Assembly: GCF_003033885.1 (NCBI RefSeq)
Contig: NZ_CP024081.1
Span: forward strand, 1,643,980-1,707,979
Source: Pseudomonas rhizophila
GTDB lineage: Bacteria > Pseudomonadota > Gammaproteobacteria > Pseudomonadales > Pseudomonadaceae
Reading direction: 5' to 3'
DNA: 64,000 nt
Below the pieces are notes generated by a model. That model did no database searches and was not told where the DNA came from. It saw only the letters and a list, made by a program, of their open reading frames with translations. The position numbers and the translations under genes were made by a program. Positions within the stretch are counted from its first letter, which is position 1. Each line of letters opens with the position of its first letter. Positions 29,693-41,734 of the stretch are shown piece by piece.

Positions 29693-30328
29693 ATGCCTCG
29701 TCCGCCACGTCCCGCTTCCCGCCGCCCTGGCGCGAAACCTCCCGCATCCGCCCCGCGCCGTGTGGCCAAGGCCCCGCCGGCCGAGCCGAGGCTGATCCTG
29801 TTCAACAAACCCTTCGATGTGCTGACGCAGTTCAGTGACGATCAAGGGCGGGCGACGCTCAAGGACTTTATCGACGTGCCCGGCATTTATCCCGCCGGGA
29901 GGCTGGATCGCGACAGCGAAGGGTTGCTGCTGCTGACCAACGACGGGCAGTTGCAGGCCCGCATCGCCGACCCCCGGCACAAACTGGCCAAGACCTATTG
30001 GGTGCAAGTAGAAGGCGAGCCCAGTGCCGAGCAATTGCAGCGTCTGTGCGCTGGCGTGGAACTGAACGACGGCATGACCTTGCCCGCACAAGCGCGACAA
30101 CTGGACGAACCGCAACTATGGCCGCGCAACCCGCCGGTGCGCTTTCGTAAAAGCGTGCCGACCAGCTGGCTGGAATTGGTGATTCGCGAAGGGCGCAACC
30201 GTCAGGTACGGCGCATGACCGCCGCGGTGGGCTTGCCGACATTGCGTCTGGTGCGGGTCAGGATCGGTGACTGGACGCTTGAAGGGCTGGATCAGGGACA
30301 GTGGAAGGAAGTGCCGGCGCGTTTATAA
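29693..30328 (+). CDS. rluE: 23S rRNA pseudouridine synthase, RluE/RsuA family
   Basis: A 211-residue RsuA-family enzyme that isomerises uridine in rRNA. The catalytic Asp is in [17 protein letters not shown], and [16 protein letters not shown] is the second family motif. There is no S4 domain; a basic Pro/Arg-rich N-terminus (about 1-30) replaces it, as in RluE, which modifies U2457 of 23S rRNA. A GTG 9 bases upstream could add three residues. Confidence 0.9.
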   Translation: MPRPPRPASRRPGAKPPASAPRRVAKAPPAEPRLILFNKPFDVLTQFSDDQGRATLKDFIDVPGIYPAGRLDRDSEGLLLLTNDGQLQARIADPRHKLAKTYWVQVEGEPSAEQLQRLCAGVELNDGMTLPAQARQLDEPQLWPRNPPVRFRKSVPTSWLELVIREGRNRQVRRMTAAVGLPTLRLVRVRIGDWTLEGLDQGQWKEVPARL

Positions 30329-30532
30329 GGTGCCCGTCTCGATCAGGCCGATCACCACGCTCTTGATGACGAATGCCGCCACGCCCAGTCCCAGCACAAA
30401 AAACAGGATGAACGAGCCAAAACGCCCGGCCTTGGACTTCTTCGCCAGATCCCAGACGATGAAACCCATGAAAATGATCAGGATGCTGACAAGGCCAGTC
30501 ATCATCCACTCTTCGAAAACCACAGGATCCAT
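30323..30532 (-). CDS. DUF2788 small membrane protein
   Basis: A 69-residue protein with two membrane helices (about 11-28 and 39-63) separated by a basic stretch ([13 protein letters not shown]). It matches the DUF2788 family of small Pseudomonas membrane proteins of unknown role. It overlaps the rluE 3' end by 6 bases, convergently. Confidence 0.8.
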   Translation of the reverse strand: MDPVVFEEWMMTGLVSILIIFMGFIVWDLAKKSKAGRFGSFILFFVLGLGVAAFVIKSVVIGLIETGTL

Positions 30533-30661
30533 CGAAACACTCCGGCGTGGGCGAGGTTGAAAAGGCGGGGCGAGTATACGGCATGGAAAGAGGGCGAAGG
30601 ATTGGGCTGCGACGGTGTGTCGCAGCTATTCATCGCCTGGGCTGACGCAGCGGTGTTCTCT

Positions 30662-32107
30662 TCAGTCGTGGTGGACACCGGCCCGCTTGAGCATCTGTTT
30701 GCAGCGTTCGGACAAGTGAAACACCCGCAGGTGCTTGCCGGCCTTGCTATAGCGTTCACGCAGGGTCTTGAGCGCCGCGATGGCCGAATAGTCGACAAAG
30801 CTCAAGTGACGGCAGTCCAGGGTCACCTGGGACGGATCGTTGGCCGGGTCGAACTGGTTGAGAAACGGCGTGGTCGAGGCGAAGAACAGGGTGCCGTGCA
30901 GGCGATAGAGCTTGCTGCCGTCCGCTTCCAGATGCGTATCGGCGTACAGCTCCCGGGCCTGTTGCCAGGCAAAGTTGAGCGCCGCAATGATAATGCCGCA
31001 CAGCACGGCGGTGGCCAGATCAGTGAATACCGTGATGGTCGTCACCGCGATGATCACCAACACGTCATTGACGGGCACTTTGTTGATCACCCGCAGCGAG
31101 GCCCAGGCAAAGGTCTGCTGGGACACCACGAACATCACGCCTACCAGCGCGGCCAATGGGATGCGTTCGATCAACGGCGACAGAAACAACACGAACAGCA
31201 GAACCATCACCCCGGCAATCACGCCGGATAACCGGCCGCGCCCGCCCGAACTCAGGTTGATCACGGTCTGGCCGATCATCGCGCAACCGCCCATGCCGCC
31301 GAACAGTCCTGAGGCCATGTTGGCCGCGCCCAACGCCACGCACTCGCGGTCCGGGTAGCCGCGGCTCTCGGTGATCTCGTCGGTCAGGTTCAGGGTCAGC
31401 AGGGTTTCCAGCAGGCCGACCATTGCCATCACCACCGCATAGGGCGCGATGATCCGTAAGGTATCCAGGTTCCAGGGAATGTCCGGCCAGACAAAAGCCG
31501 GCAGGCCGCCAGCGATATGCGCCATATCACCCAGGGTGCGGGTCGGCAGCCCGAAAAAGTACACCGCCAGGCCAACCCCCAGGATCGCCACCAGGGCCGG
31601 CGGAACACTGCGGGTCAGGCGTGGCAACAGGTAGACGATGGCCATGGTCAGCGCCACCAGGCCGATCATCAGGTACAACGGGCCGCCGCTGAGCCAGGTC
31701 TCGCCGCTCTTGAAGTGCTCCAGTTGCGCCAGGGCGATGATGATCGCCAGGCCGTTGACGAAACCGAGCATCACCGGGTGCGGCACCATGCGCACCAGTT
31801 TGCCCAGCCGCAACAGCCCGAACGCCATCATGATCAACCCGCCCAGCAGCACAGTCGCCAGCAGGTATTGCACGCCGTGTTGCACCACCAGCGCGACAAT
31901 CACCACGGCCATCGATCCCGCCGCGCCAGACACCATGCCTGGCCGCCCGCCGAACAGCGCGGTCAGCGTGCAGATGATGAAAGCGCCGTACAACCCCATC
32001 AGTGGGTTGAGATGAGCCACCAGGGCGAACGCGATGCATTCGGGCAGCAAGGCAAAAGAAGTGGTGAGGCCGGCGAGGGCGTCGGCGCGAAGACGTGCTG
32101 GTTTCAT
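30662..32107 (-). CDS. SulP family anion transporter with STAS domain
   Basis: A 481-residue inner-membrane carrier with 10-12 membrane segments over residues 1-380 (motifs LPECIAFALVAHLNPLMGLYG split as LPECIAFALVAH and NPLMGLYGAF; GGMGGCAMIGQTVINLSSGG). A C-terminal STAS domain (about 395-475) contains LDCRHLSFVDYSAIAALKTL. SulP proteins move sulfate, bicarbonate or dicarboxylates; the substrate cannot be read from sequence. The start MKPARLRADALAGL is the usual family beginning; the huge upstream extension of this frame is an artefact over gntP. It is divergent from gntP. Confidence 0.9.
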   Translation of the reverse strand: MKPARLRADALAGLTTSFALLPECIAFALVAHLNPLMGLYGAFIICTLTALFGGRPGMVSGAAGSMAVVIVALVVQHGVQYLLATVLLGGLIMMAFGLLRLGKLVRMVPHPVMLGFVNGLAIIIALAQLEHFKSGETWLSGGPLYLMIGLVALTMAIVYLLPRLTRSVPPALVAILGVGLAVYFFGLPTRTLGDMAHIAGGLPAFVWPDIPWNLDTLRIIAPYAVVMAMVGLLETLLTLNLTDEITESRGYPDRECVALGAANMASGLFGGMGGCAMIGQTVINLSSGGRGRLSGVIAGVMVLLFVLFLSPLIERIPLAALVGVMFVVSQQTFAWASLRVINKVPVNDVLVIIAVTTITVFTDLATAVLCGIIIAALNFAWQQARELYADTHLEADGSKLYRLHGTLFFASTTPFLNQFDPANDPSQVTLDCRHLSFVDYSAIAALKTLRERYSKAGKHLRVFHLSERCKQMLKRAGVHHD

Positions 32108-32452
32108 GATTGTCCTGGCGGGGCAGCGCCTGAGAGTCGACTGCCGTGGGCGTGGTGCAAAAACAGGGTGGGGATGGTACGGAATTGAGTGCGGTGCGGC
32201 CAGTGGTTGGTCGTCGTGTGGATGATTTCGGGGCGGCTTCGCAGTGCGCAAGGCGCACGCTTCCTCGCCACGGGAGACGGCCAGGGATGAAAATCCTGCG
32301 CTGAATTTACATGGCATTTGGTGAGCGATGTCCGTCAGCGACATTTCTTGTCTGTGTACGAAAATTACTTTCAGTACGTTTGAAGATTGCTCCTCGAAAT
32401 GATTTATGAGTTTCACAAACACAACGACGTGACCCCATTCGAGGAGTAACGC
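32108..32452. other. Divergent intergenic region sulP / gntP
   Basis: 345 bp without a gene between sulP (leftward) and gntP (rightward). It holds a candidate regulator dyad (32356-32377). The sulP-proximal half includes a GC-rich stretch with GTGCGCAAGGCGCAC (32247-32261), a small hairpin. Confidence 0.5.
32356..32377. promoter_or_regulatory. Candidate RpiR-family operator upstream of gntP
   Basis: A 22-bp imperfect dyad bounded by GTAC on both sides with inner GAAAA and CTTTC blocks; 8 of 11 positions are symmetric. GAAA-N5-TTTC-like sites are common for MurR/RpiR regulators. It sits 76 bases before the gntP ATG in a cluster that encodes an RpiR regulator. Confidence 0.4.
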
Positions 32453-33802
32453 ATGGCCCCTGCATTCGGTTATTGGCTGTTGGTCTACGCGGCCATCGCC
32501 ATCATTGCGCTGATCGTTTTGATCGCCCGATATCGGCTTAATCCGTTCATTGTCATTACGCTGGTGTCCATTGGCCTGGCGCTGCTGGCCGGGATGCCGC
32601 CGTCCAGTGTGGTCGGGGCGTATGAGGCGGGCGTGGGCAAGACCCTGGGGCACATCGCGCTGGTGGTGGCCTTGGGCACGATGCTCGGCAAGATGATGGC
32701 CGAGTCCGGCGGGGCCGAGCGCATGGCGCAAACGCTGATCGAGCGCTTCGGCGAGCGCAACGCCCATTGGGCGATGGTGTGTATTGCCTTCCTGGTGGGG
32801 CTGCCGTTGTTTTTCGAAGTCGGCTTCGTGCTGCTGGTGCCCATCGCGTTCACCATTGCCCGGCGCGTGGGCGTGTCGATCCTGATGGTGGGGTTGCCGA
32901 TGGTCGCCGGTCTCTCGGTGGTGCATGCCCTGGTGCCGCCGCACCCGGCAGCGATGCTGGCGGTGCAGGCGTTCCAGGCCTCGGTGGGGCAGACCTTGCT
33001 GTACGCGATCCTGATCGGTATTCCTACCGCGATCATTGCCGGCCCTGTGTATGCCAAGTTCATCGTGCCGCGCATCCAACTGCCGGACGATAACCCGCTG
33101 GCGCGACAATTCCTCGACCGCGAACCCCGCGCCAATCTGCCAGGTTTCGGGATAACCCTGGGGACCATCCTGTTGCCGGTGGTGCTGATGTTGATCGGCG
33201 GTTGGGCCAACCTGATCTCCGAGCCGGGTAGCGGCTTCAATCAGTTCCTGCTGTTCATCGGCAACTCGGTGATTGCCTTGCTGCTGGCGACCCTTCTCAG
33301 CTTCTGGACGCTGGGCCTTGCCCAGGGCTTCAACCGTGAGTCGATCCTCAAGTTCACCAATGAATGCCTGGCGCCAACGGCCAGTATTACGTTGCTGGTG
33401 GGCGCTGGCGGTGGTTTGAACCGGATCCTGGTGGACGCCGGGGTCACTCAACAAATCGTCGGCCTGGCCCAGGAATTTCAACTATCACCACTGGTCATGG
33501 GCTGGCTGTTCGCCGCCCTGATGCGTGTCGCCACCGGCTCGGCCACGGTGGCGATGACCACGGCCTCCGGTATCGTCGCCCCCGTGGCGATCGGTCTGGG
33601 CTATCCCCATCCCGAGCTGCTAGTGCTGGCCACCGGCGCCGGCTCGGTGATCTTTTCCCACGTCAACGACGGCGGCTTCTGGCTGATCAAGGAATACTTC
33701 AATATGACCGTCACTCAAACTTTCAAGACCTGGACCGTACTCGAAACGCTGATCTCTCTGGTTGCGTTCGGCCTGACCCTAGGACTTGCGCGCTTGCTTT
33801 AA
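32453..33802 (+). CDS. GntP family proton symporter
   Basis: A 449-residue inner-membrane transporter of the gluconate:H+ symporter family with about 12 hydrophobic segments. Typical motifs are GVGKTLGHIALVVALGTMLG, GLPLFFEVGFVLLVPI, VVHALVPPHPAAM and VATGSATVAMTTASGI. A good ribosome site (CGAGGAG) precedes the ATG. It is followed by an rpiR regulator and a D-aminoacylase gene, so the natural substrate may be an N-acyl-D-amino acid or a related D-amino acid derivative rather than gluconate. That is inference from context. Confidence 0.88.
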   Translation: MAPAFGYWLLVYAAIAIIALIVLIARYRLNPFIVITLVSIGLALLAGMPPSSVVGAYEAGVGKTLGHIALVVALGTMLGKMMAESGGAERMAQTLIERFGERNAHWAMVCIAFLVGLPLFFEVGFVLLVPIAFTIARRVGVSILMVGLPMVAGLSVVHALVPPHPAAMLAVQAFQASVGQTLLYAILIGIPTAIIAGPVYAKFIVPRIQLPDDNPLARQFLDREPRANLPGFGITLGTILLPVVLMLIGGWANLISEPGSGFNQFLLFIGNSVIALLLATLLSFWTLGLAQGFNRESILKFTNECLAPTASITLLVGAGGGLNRILVDAGVTQQIVGLAQEFQLSPLVMGWLFAALMRVATGSATVAMTTASGIVAPVAIGLGYPHPELLVLATGAGSVIFSHVNDGGFWLIKEYFNMTVTQTFKTWTVLETLISLVAFGLTLGLARLL

Positions 33803-33829
33803 TCGCAGCGCTCCAACACAGGTGCCGTC

Positions 33830-34690
33830 ATGGACATCCTTTACCAGATTCGCTCCCGTCAGGATTCCTTCAGCGCCGGCGAAGGAAGAATCGCCCGGCT
33901 GATGCTCGACGACGTAGGGTTCGCCGCCTCGGCCAGCCTGGATGAACTGGCCCAGCGGGCCGAAGTCAGCAGTGCCACGCTGTCACGGTTTGCCCGTACC
34001 GTTGGCTGCCGCGACCTGCGGGACTTGCGCCTGCAACTGGCCCAGGCCAGTGGCGTCGGCAGCCGGTTTCTCGACCCCGCCGGCGCGCCCGAGCAATCGG
34101 CGTTTTATGGGCAGATCGTCGGCGATATCGAGACGACGCTGCGTCAGCACCTGTCGGCATTCGAGGAGTCTCGGTTCAGCGACGCGGTGCGGATGCTCGG
34201 CAAGGCGCGGATGATTCATGCGTTCGGGCTCGGCGGTTGGTCGGCGTTGTGCGGCGAGGAGTTACAAGTACGGCTGGTGCGTTTTGGCTACTCGATCGCC
34301 GCCTGCCGGGATCCGGTGATGATGCGCATCACCGCCACCTCATTGAGCCAGGAGCATTTGGTCATCGCCTGTTCACTCACCGGCATCACCCCGGAACTGC
34401 TCGGCGCGGTGGAACTGGCGCGCAGTTATGGTGCGCCCATCCTGGCCATCACCCGCGCCGACTCACCGTTGGCCCGACTGGCCGATGTGGTGCTGCCCCT
34501 GCAAGGCGCGGAAACCTCGTTCATTTATAAGCCCACGGCGGCGCGCTACGGCATGCTGCTGGCCATCGATGTGCTCGCCACCGAGCTTGCGCTGGCCCAC
34601 CCCGAAGACAATCAAGAGCGTCTGCGGCGAGTCAAACTCGCCCTGGACGATTACCGCGGTGGCGATGATCACTTGCCGCTGGGAGACTGA
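33830..34690 (+). CDS. MurR/RpiR family transcriptional regulator
   Basis: A 286-residue regulator with an N-terminal helix-turn-helix (about 1-77; LDELAQRAEVSSATLSRFAR) and a C-terminal SIS sugar-phosphate-type domain (about 115-250; MIHAFGLGGWSALCGEELQV, VIACSLTGITPELLGAVELA). It lies 27 bases after gntP and 1 base before the D-aminoacylase gene, an operon-like arrangement. It probably controls the cluster through the site upstream of gntP, sensing a catabolic intermediate. Confidence 0.9.
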   Translation: MDILYQIRSRQDSFSAGEGRIARLMLDDVGFAASASLDELAQRAEVSSATLSRFARTVGCRDLRDLRLQLAQASGVGSRFLDPAGAPEQSAFYGQIVGDIETTLRQHLSAFEESRFSDAVRMLGKARMIHAFGLGGWSALCGEELQVRLVRFGYSIAACRDPVMMRITATSLSQEHLVIACSLTGITPELLGAVELARSYGAPILAITRADSPLARLADVVLPLQGAETSFIYKPTAARYGMLLAIDVLATELALAHPEDNQERLRRVKLALDDYRGGDDHLPLGD

Positions 34691-34691
34691 G

Positions 34692-36164
34692 ATGCTGTAC
34701 GACACGCTTATCCGCAACGCACGGGTCATCGATGGCAGCAACACCCCCGGTTACAGCGCCGACGTGGCGATCCGTGCCGGTCGCATCGAGCGCATCGCCG
34801 ACCTGCGCGATGCCCGGGCAATCGAAGAAATAGACGCCGCCGGCCGGGTGCTGGCTCCAGGGTTCATCGATGTGCACACCCACGACGACACGGTGGTCAT
34901 TCGCCAACCGCAGATGCTGCCCAAACTCAGCCAGGGCGTGACCACGGTGATTGTCGGCAATTGCGGTATCAGCGCTTCGCCGGTGAGTTTGCGGGGCGAG
35001 CCGCCGGACCCGATGAATTTGCTCGGCACCGCCCAAGCGTTCGTCTATCCGGGTTTCGATGATTATCGTTCGGCGGTGGAAGCAGCCACGCCGGCGGTCA
35101 ACGTGGCGGCGCTGGTGGGGCACACGGCGCTGCGCAGCAACCACATGGATGATTTGTTGCGCACCGCCAGCGTGGGAGAAATCGCCGCCATGCGTCAGCA
35201 ACTGCGCGAAAGCCTGGAGGCCGGCGCACTGGGGTTATCCACAGGCCTGGCCTACGCCAACGCCTTTTCGGCCTCCACCGACGAAGTCATGCAACTGACC
35301 CAAGAGCTGAGCGCATTCGGTGCGGTCTACACCACCCATCTGCGCAGCGAATTCGAACCGGTGCTTGAGGCCATGGACGAAGCGTTCCAGATCGGCCGTC
35401 ACGCCCGCAGCCCGGTGATCATTTCCCACCTCAAATGTGCGGGTGCCGGTAATTGGGGGCGCAGTCCGCAGGTGCTCGCGGCGCTGGAGAATGCGGCGAA
35501 AACCCATCCGGTCGGTTGTGATTGCTACCCCTATGCGGCCAGCTCCTCGACCCTGGATCTCAAGCAGGTGACCGATGCCCATCGCATCACCATCACCTGG
35601 TCGACGCCTCATCCGCACATGGGAGGGCGCGATCTGGCTGACATCGCCGCCGAATGGGATGTGCCGCTGCTGGAGGCCGCGCGGCGCCTGCAACCGGCCG
35701 GCGCGGTGTACTACGGCATGGACGAAAGCGACGTACGACGAATCCTCGCCCACCCGTTGTCCATGGTCGGCTCCGACGGTTTGCCGGAGGATCCGTTTCC
35801 GCATCCGCGCTTGTGGGGGGCTTTCCCGCGGGTGCTGGGGCATTTCAGCCGAGACATCGGGCTGTTTGCGTTGCACACCGCCGTGCACAAGATGACCGGC
35901 CTGTCGGCGGCGCGCTTCGGCCTGAAGGACCGTGGGGAAATTCGGGAAGGGCATTGGGCGGATCTGGTGTTGTTCGATCCTCATACCATCAGGGATGTCG
36001 CCGATTTCAACGAGCCGCAACGGGCCGCCGAAGGTATCGATGGGGTTTGGGTCAACGGCGTCTTGAGCTACCGCGAGGGCCGGGCGAATGGGCGCAGGCA
36101 CGGGCGGTTTCTGGCGCGAGAAGGGGATCTACGCCGTGGATTCAGTTCGTCACCCGGCGCTTGA
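34692..36164 (+). CDS. D-aminoacylase (N-acyl-D-amino-acid deacylase)
   Basis: A 490-residue amidohydrolase-superfamily enzyme that hydrolyses N-acyl-D-amino acids. Metal ligands are recognisable: the HTH in GFIDVHTHDD, the bridging Cys in VIVGNCGIS, His in VYTTHLRSE and IISHLKCAG, and Asp in MVGSDGLPED, matching the pattern of Alcaligenes D-aminoacylase. It begins with the ATG 1 nt after the rpiR stop; a longer frame within rpiR is rejected. It would act in the cytosol on substrates imported by the GntP protein. Confidence 0.9.
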   Translation: MLYDTLIRNARVIDGSNTPGYSADVAIRAGRIERIADLRDARAIEEIDAAGRVLAPGFIDVHTHDDTVVIRQPQMLPKLSQGVTTVIVGNCGISASPVSLRGEPPDPMNLLGTAQAFVYPGFDDYRSAVEAATPAVNVAALVGHTALRSNHMDDLLRTASVGEIAAMRQQLRESLEAGALGLSTGLAYANAFSASTDEVMQLTQELSAFGAVYTTHLRSEFEPVLEAMDEAFQIGRHARSPVIISHLKCAGAGNWGRSPQVLAALENAAKTHPVGCDCYPYAASSSTLDLKQVTDAHRITITWSTPHPHMGGRDLADIAAEWDVPLLEAARRLQPAGAVYYGMDESDVRRILAHPLSMVGSDGLPEDPFPHPRLWGAFPRVLGHFSRDIGLFALHTAVHKMTGLSAARFGLKDRGEIREGHWADLVLFDPHTIRDVADFNEPQRAAEGIDGVWVNGVLSYREGRANGRRHGRFLAREGDLRRGFSSSPGA

Positions 36165-36300
36165 GAGGTGGAAACACAATGGAATGCCCTTGTGATCTGC
36201 TTCTCAGTGGTGGCATTGCGATATTAAAGAAGCCGGTGATATAGCCGAAGCAATGAGTTCAACCCATCTAAACTGGGTCTTTTCAGCCAGGGAGCAACCC

Positions 36301-36669
36301 ATGAGCTTCGGTAAAACCACCCCGATCCTGCGGATCTTCGATGAAACCAAGGCATTGGCGTTCTATGTCGACTTCCTGGGATTTACCGTCGACTGGCAAC
36401 ATCGCTTTGGTGACGATTTTCCGCTGTACCTGCAAGTCTCTCGCGACGGATGCGTGCTGCACCTGTCCGAACATCATGGCGACTGCACCCCGGGCTCGGC
36501 ACTGCGTATCGAAACGGATGAACTGGAAGCTTTCCAGGCGCAACTGCTGGCCAAGCAATACCCCTTCGCCCGCCCTCAGATTCAGGCCATGCCGTGGGGT
36601 AGCCAGGACATGACGGTGGTCGATCCGTTTGGCAATCGGTTGGTGTTTACCAATGGGATTAGTGTGTAA
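36301..36669 (+). CDS. Glyoxalase/bleomycin-resistance superfamily protein
   Basis: A 122-residue vicinal-oxygen-chelate-fold protein (ILRIFDETKALAFYVDFLGF at the start, MTVVDPFGNRLVFTN at the end). It resembles the bleomycin-resistance-like group, but no antibiotic role can be inferred. The start MSFGKTTPIL follows a ribosome site in CAGGGAG; an earlier start would add 16 unconvincing residues. The 136-bp gap before it shows no other gene I trust. Confidence 0.82.
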   Translation: MSFGKTTPILRIFDETKALAFYVDFLGFTVDWQHRFGDDFPLYLQVSRDGCVLHLSEHHGDCTPGSALRIETDELEAFQAQLLAKQYPFARPQIQAMPWGSQDMTVVDPFGNRLVFTNGISV

Positions 36670-36780
36670 CGAGGTTGGATACATTGATGGGCGAGCGGGG
36701 GCGTTGGGCTAGATCTGCCGCCACGTGACGAAAGAGCCAAGGTGATGGATCTTTTTGACTGATTGTAATGACATTGCGCA

Positions 36781-36812
36781 AAGCGCCCATTTCTTCCGGG
36801 AAATGGGCGCTT
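36781..36812 (-). terminator. Terminator-like hairpin after the chemoreceptor gene
   Basis: A perfect 13-bp stem (AAGCGCCCATTTC / GAAATGGGCGCTT) with a 6-nt loop, 8 bases past the stop of the leftward chemoreceptor gene. Only a short T-run follows. Confidence 0.7.
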
Positions 36813-36819
36813 GTCATGA

Positions 36820-38739
36820 TCAAACCCGGAAGTGACTCACCATCATCTGCAACTGATTACCCAAGCGGGCCAGTTCAACACTGGACGCTGCGGTTTCTTC
36901 GCTGGCGGCGGCGGTCTGTTCGGACACGTCGCGTACGTTGATGATGCTGCGGCTGATCTCCTCGGCCACGGCGCTTTGCTCTTCGGCGGCGGCGGCGATC
37001 TGCTGGTTCATCGACTGGATGTTCGACACCGTGCGGGTGATGTTTTCCAGTGATACACCGGCCTTGCGGGTCAGGGCTACGCTGCTGTCGGTAAGGCTGC
37101 GGCTGTTGTTCATCACGGCGGCCACTTGTTGGGTGCCGTTCTGCAGACCGGCCACCAGGCCTTCGATTTCCTCGGTGGACTTTTGTGTGCGCTGGGCCAG
37201 GCCACGGACTTCGTCGGCAACCACCGCGAAGCCACGACCGGCTTCACCGGCGCGCGCCGCTTCGATTGCCGCGTTCAGGGCCAACAGGTTGGTTTGTTCG
37301 GCGACGGCCTTGATCACGTCCATGACACTGCCGATCTTGTCGCTTTCCTGTTGCAGCACGGTCATGGCGTCGGTGGAGCGCTCCACTTCACTGGCCAGGC
37401 GCTCGATCTGGGCGATGGCTTCGTTGACCACCTGGTCGCCGGCACGGGCTTCACCGTCTGCCGCGGCGGCTGCCTGGGATGCCTCTTCGGCGTTGCGGGC
37501 AACTTCCTGAACCGTGGCGGTCATCTCGTGCATGGCGGTCGCCACCTGATCGGTCTCGACTTTCTGGCTGTTGACGCCGGCGCTGGTCTGCTCGGTTACT
37601 GCGGACAATTGTTCGGCAGCACTGGCGATCTGGGTCACGCCATCACGGATGCCGCTGATCAAATCGCGCAGGGTCACGCCCATGCGTGCGATGCCCTGTT
37701 GCAGTACGCCCAGCTCATCGCGACGGGTAACGATGAGGTTGTGCGAGAGGTCGCCACTGGCAATGCGATCGACCACGGCCAGGGTTTCGCGCAGCGGTCG
37801 GGTGATCTGGCGAGTGATGATGACCGCCGCGATGATGCCTACCAGCAATGCCAACAACGTGCTGACCAGTTGCAGGGTGCGGGCCTGGGCGCTTTCGGCA
37901 TCGCGACGGTCGAGCTGGATCTGATACAGCTGTTCGCTCAGGGAGACGATGGTCGTGCCCTGGTCGGTCATTTCCTTGCGAGCCTGCGCCGCCTCGGCAA
38001 TGGCCAGGGTGAAAGCCTGGACGGAGCTGCGGTATTGAGTCAGGGCAGCTTCGAGCTGACGCAGCTCACCTTGCCGGGTGCTGGCGAAATACGCATTCAG
38101 CGGTTGGAGCGAAGCGAGGGCGGCGTCCAGTTGGGCGACGGCCTTGCGTTCGTTTTCGGGGTTGCTGTTGGCGGTGTAGCCGCGCACTTCATAGCGGGCC
38201 AACATGAACGCCTGCTTGGCCTCGGTGATGGCCTGGTACTGTTCCAGGCGCTGGTCGCTCGAGAGCATTTGCTGAACGTCGGTATTGATCGTCTCGATCA
38301 GCTGGTAAGCGGTCCCGGCGTTGGCAGTCATCGCGTCGCGGGCGGTGTTGGCGCTGCGGTAGGCGTTGCGCATTTTGTTCAGGGACACCTGATAGGCGCT
38401 GATCGTCGCGCTCTGCTCCTTGAGCAGCTTGACGTTTTCCGGGCTCTTGAAGCTGCTCAGCAGCGCGTTCTGTTGCGCAACGAAACTATCGAGGGTGGTT
38501 TGCACATTCTGTGCGGCGGTCTCGTCGCCATTGGTGAGCATGTATTGCAGGCGCACGACCCGAAGTTTGGTCAAGCCGGCATTGAGCTTGGTGATGTCGC
38601 TCATCCAGTTGCTGCGGTCGATCAGCCCTCCCAGGCTGGTCCAACTGGTCAGCGCCAGGACGCAGGTCAGTACCAGCACCAGGCCAAAGCCCAGGCCCAG
38701 TTTCATGTTGACGCTAATGTTGCCAAACCAGCTATTCAT
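36820..38739 (-). CDS. Methyl-accepting chemotaxis protein with HBM sensor domain (McpS-like)
   Basis: A 639-residue transmembrane chemoreceptor: membrane helix (about 10-32), a long all-helical periplasmic domain (about 40-285), second membrane helix (about 287-310), HAMP (about 310-365), and a signalling domain with the invariant hairpin tip [19 protein letters not shown] (written here for its first 19 residues). The paired helical-bundle sensor and the length equal those of the HBM family, whose founder P. putida McpS (639 aa) binds TCA-cycle acids. The second of two adjacent ATGs is chosen because GGAGG then has proper spacing. The ligand is unknown. Confidence 0.88.
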   Translation of the reverse strand: MNSWFGNISVNMKLGLGFGLVLVLTCVLALTSWTSLGGLIDRSNWMSDITKLNAGLTKLRVVRLQYMLTNGDETAAQNVQTTLDSFVAQQNALLSSFKSPENVKLLKEQSATISAYQVSLNKMRNAYRSANTARDAMTANAGTAYQLIETINTDVQQMLSSDQRLEQYQAITEAKQAFMLARYEVRGYTANSNPENERKAVAQLDAALASLQPLNAYFASTRQGELRQLEAALTQYRSSVQAFTLAIAEAAQARKEMTDQGTTIVSLSEQLYQIQLDRRDAESAQARTLQLVSTLLALLVGIIAAVIITRQITRPLRETLAVVDRIASGDLSHNLIVTRRDELGVLQQGIARMGVTLRDLISGIRDGVTQIASAAEQLSAVTEQTSAGVNSQKVETDQVATAMHEMTATVQEVARNAEEASQAAAAADGEARAGDQVVNEAIAQIERLASEVERSTDAMTVLQQESDKIGSVMDVIKAVAEQTNLLALNAAIEAARAGEAGRGFAVVADEVRGLAQRTQKSTEEIEGLVAGLQNGTQQVAAVMNNSRSLTDSSVALTRKAGVSLENITRTVSNIQSMNQQIAAAAEEQSAVAEEISRSIINVRDVSEQTAAASEETAASSVELARLGNQLQMMVSHFRV

Positions 38740-38927
38740 CATATTCCTCCAGGAACGTTGTGCTGCTTGATCGTCGGTACGCTGGAAGATTGTTGTTTTT
38801 GAGCCAGCTAAAACGTGTAACAGGGCTGTATCGGCTGCCGACTCTGGATCTGAAAGGATTTTTTTGGAGTGTCAGGCATTGGCTGGAGAATTTGCTGCGC
38901 GCCTCAGGGTTATCCTGAATTCCAGGC

Positions 38928-38954
38928 AAAAAAAAGCCCGCGGGAGGGCGGGCT
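38928..38954 (-). terminator. Rho-independent terminator, leftward
   Basis: Read on the minus strand: AGCCCGC / GCGGGCT stem with a 6-nt loop followed directly by eight T residues. It lies between katG and the chemoreceptor gene and would stop any katG read-through. Apart from this and the 39057 hairpin, the 365-bp gap 38740-39107 shows nothing gene-like. Confidence 0.88.
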
Positions 38955-39056
38955 AAAACCTTAGTTTCTTGAATGAGCGAGGGGACTTTACCCAATCACG
39001 CGAACGCGTGGGGTGAAGAAAAGTTCATGAGAGGCGGGTGGCAATGAGCAGAGAAC

Positions 39057-39089
39057 GAAGCCCTCAACCTGGATCAGATTGAGGGCTTC
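39057..39089 (-). terminator. Hairpin just after katG
   Basis: A perfect 11-bp stem (GAAGCCCTCAA / TTGAGGGCTTC) with an 11-nt loop begins 19 bases past the katG stop, followed by GTTCT on the minus strand. A probable katG terminator, backed by the stronger one at 38928. Confidence 0.75.
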
Positions 39090-39107
39090 TCTCAGCGCCT
39101 GACAACC

Positions 39108-41734
<2,627 letters not shown>

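Noticed and set aside
32108..33481. Upstream extension of the sulP frame over gntP
   Set aside because: SulP homologues begin at MKPARLRADAL; the extension is antisense to gntP and overlaps its promoter region.
36180..36245. 21-codon frame starting MECPCDLLL
   Set aside because: It has a passable ribosome site but is too short and matches nothing I recognise; kept out of the gene list.
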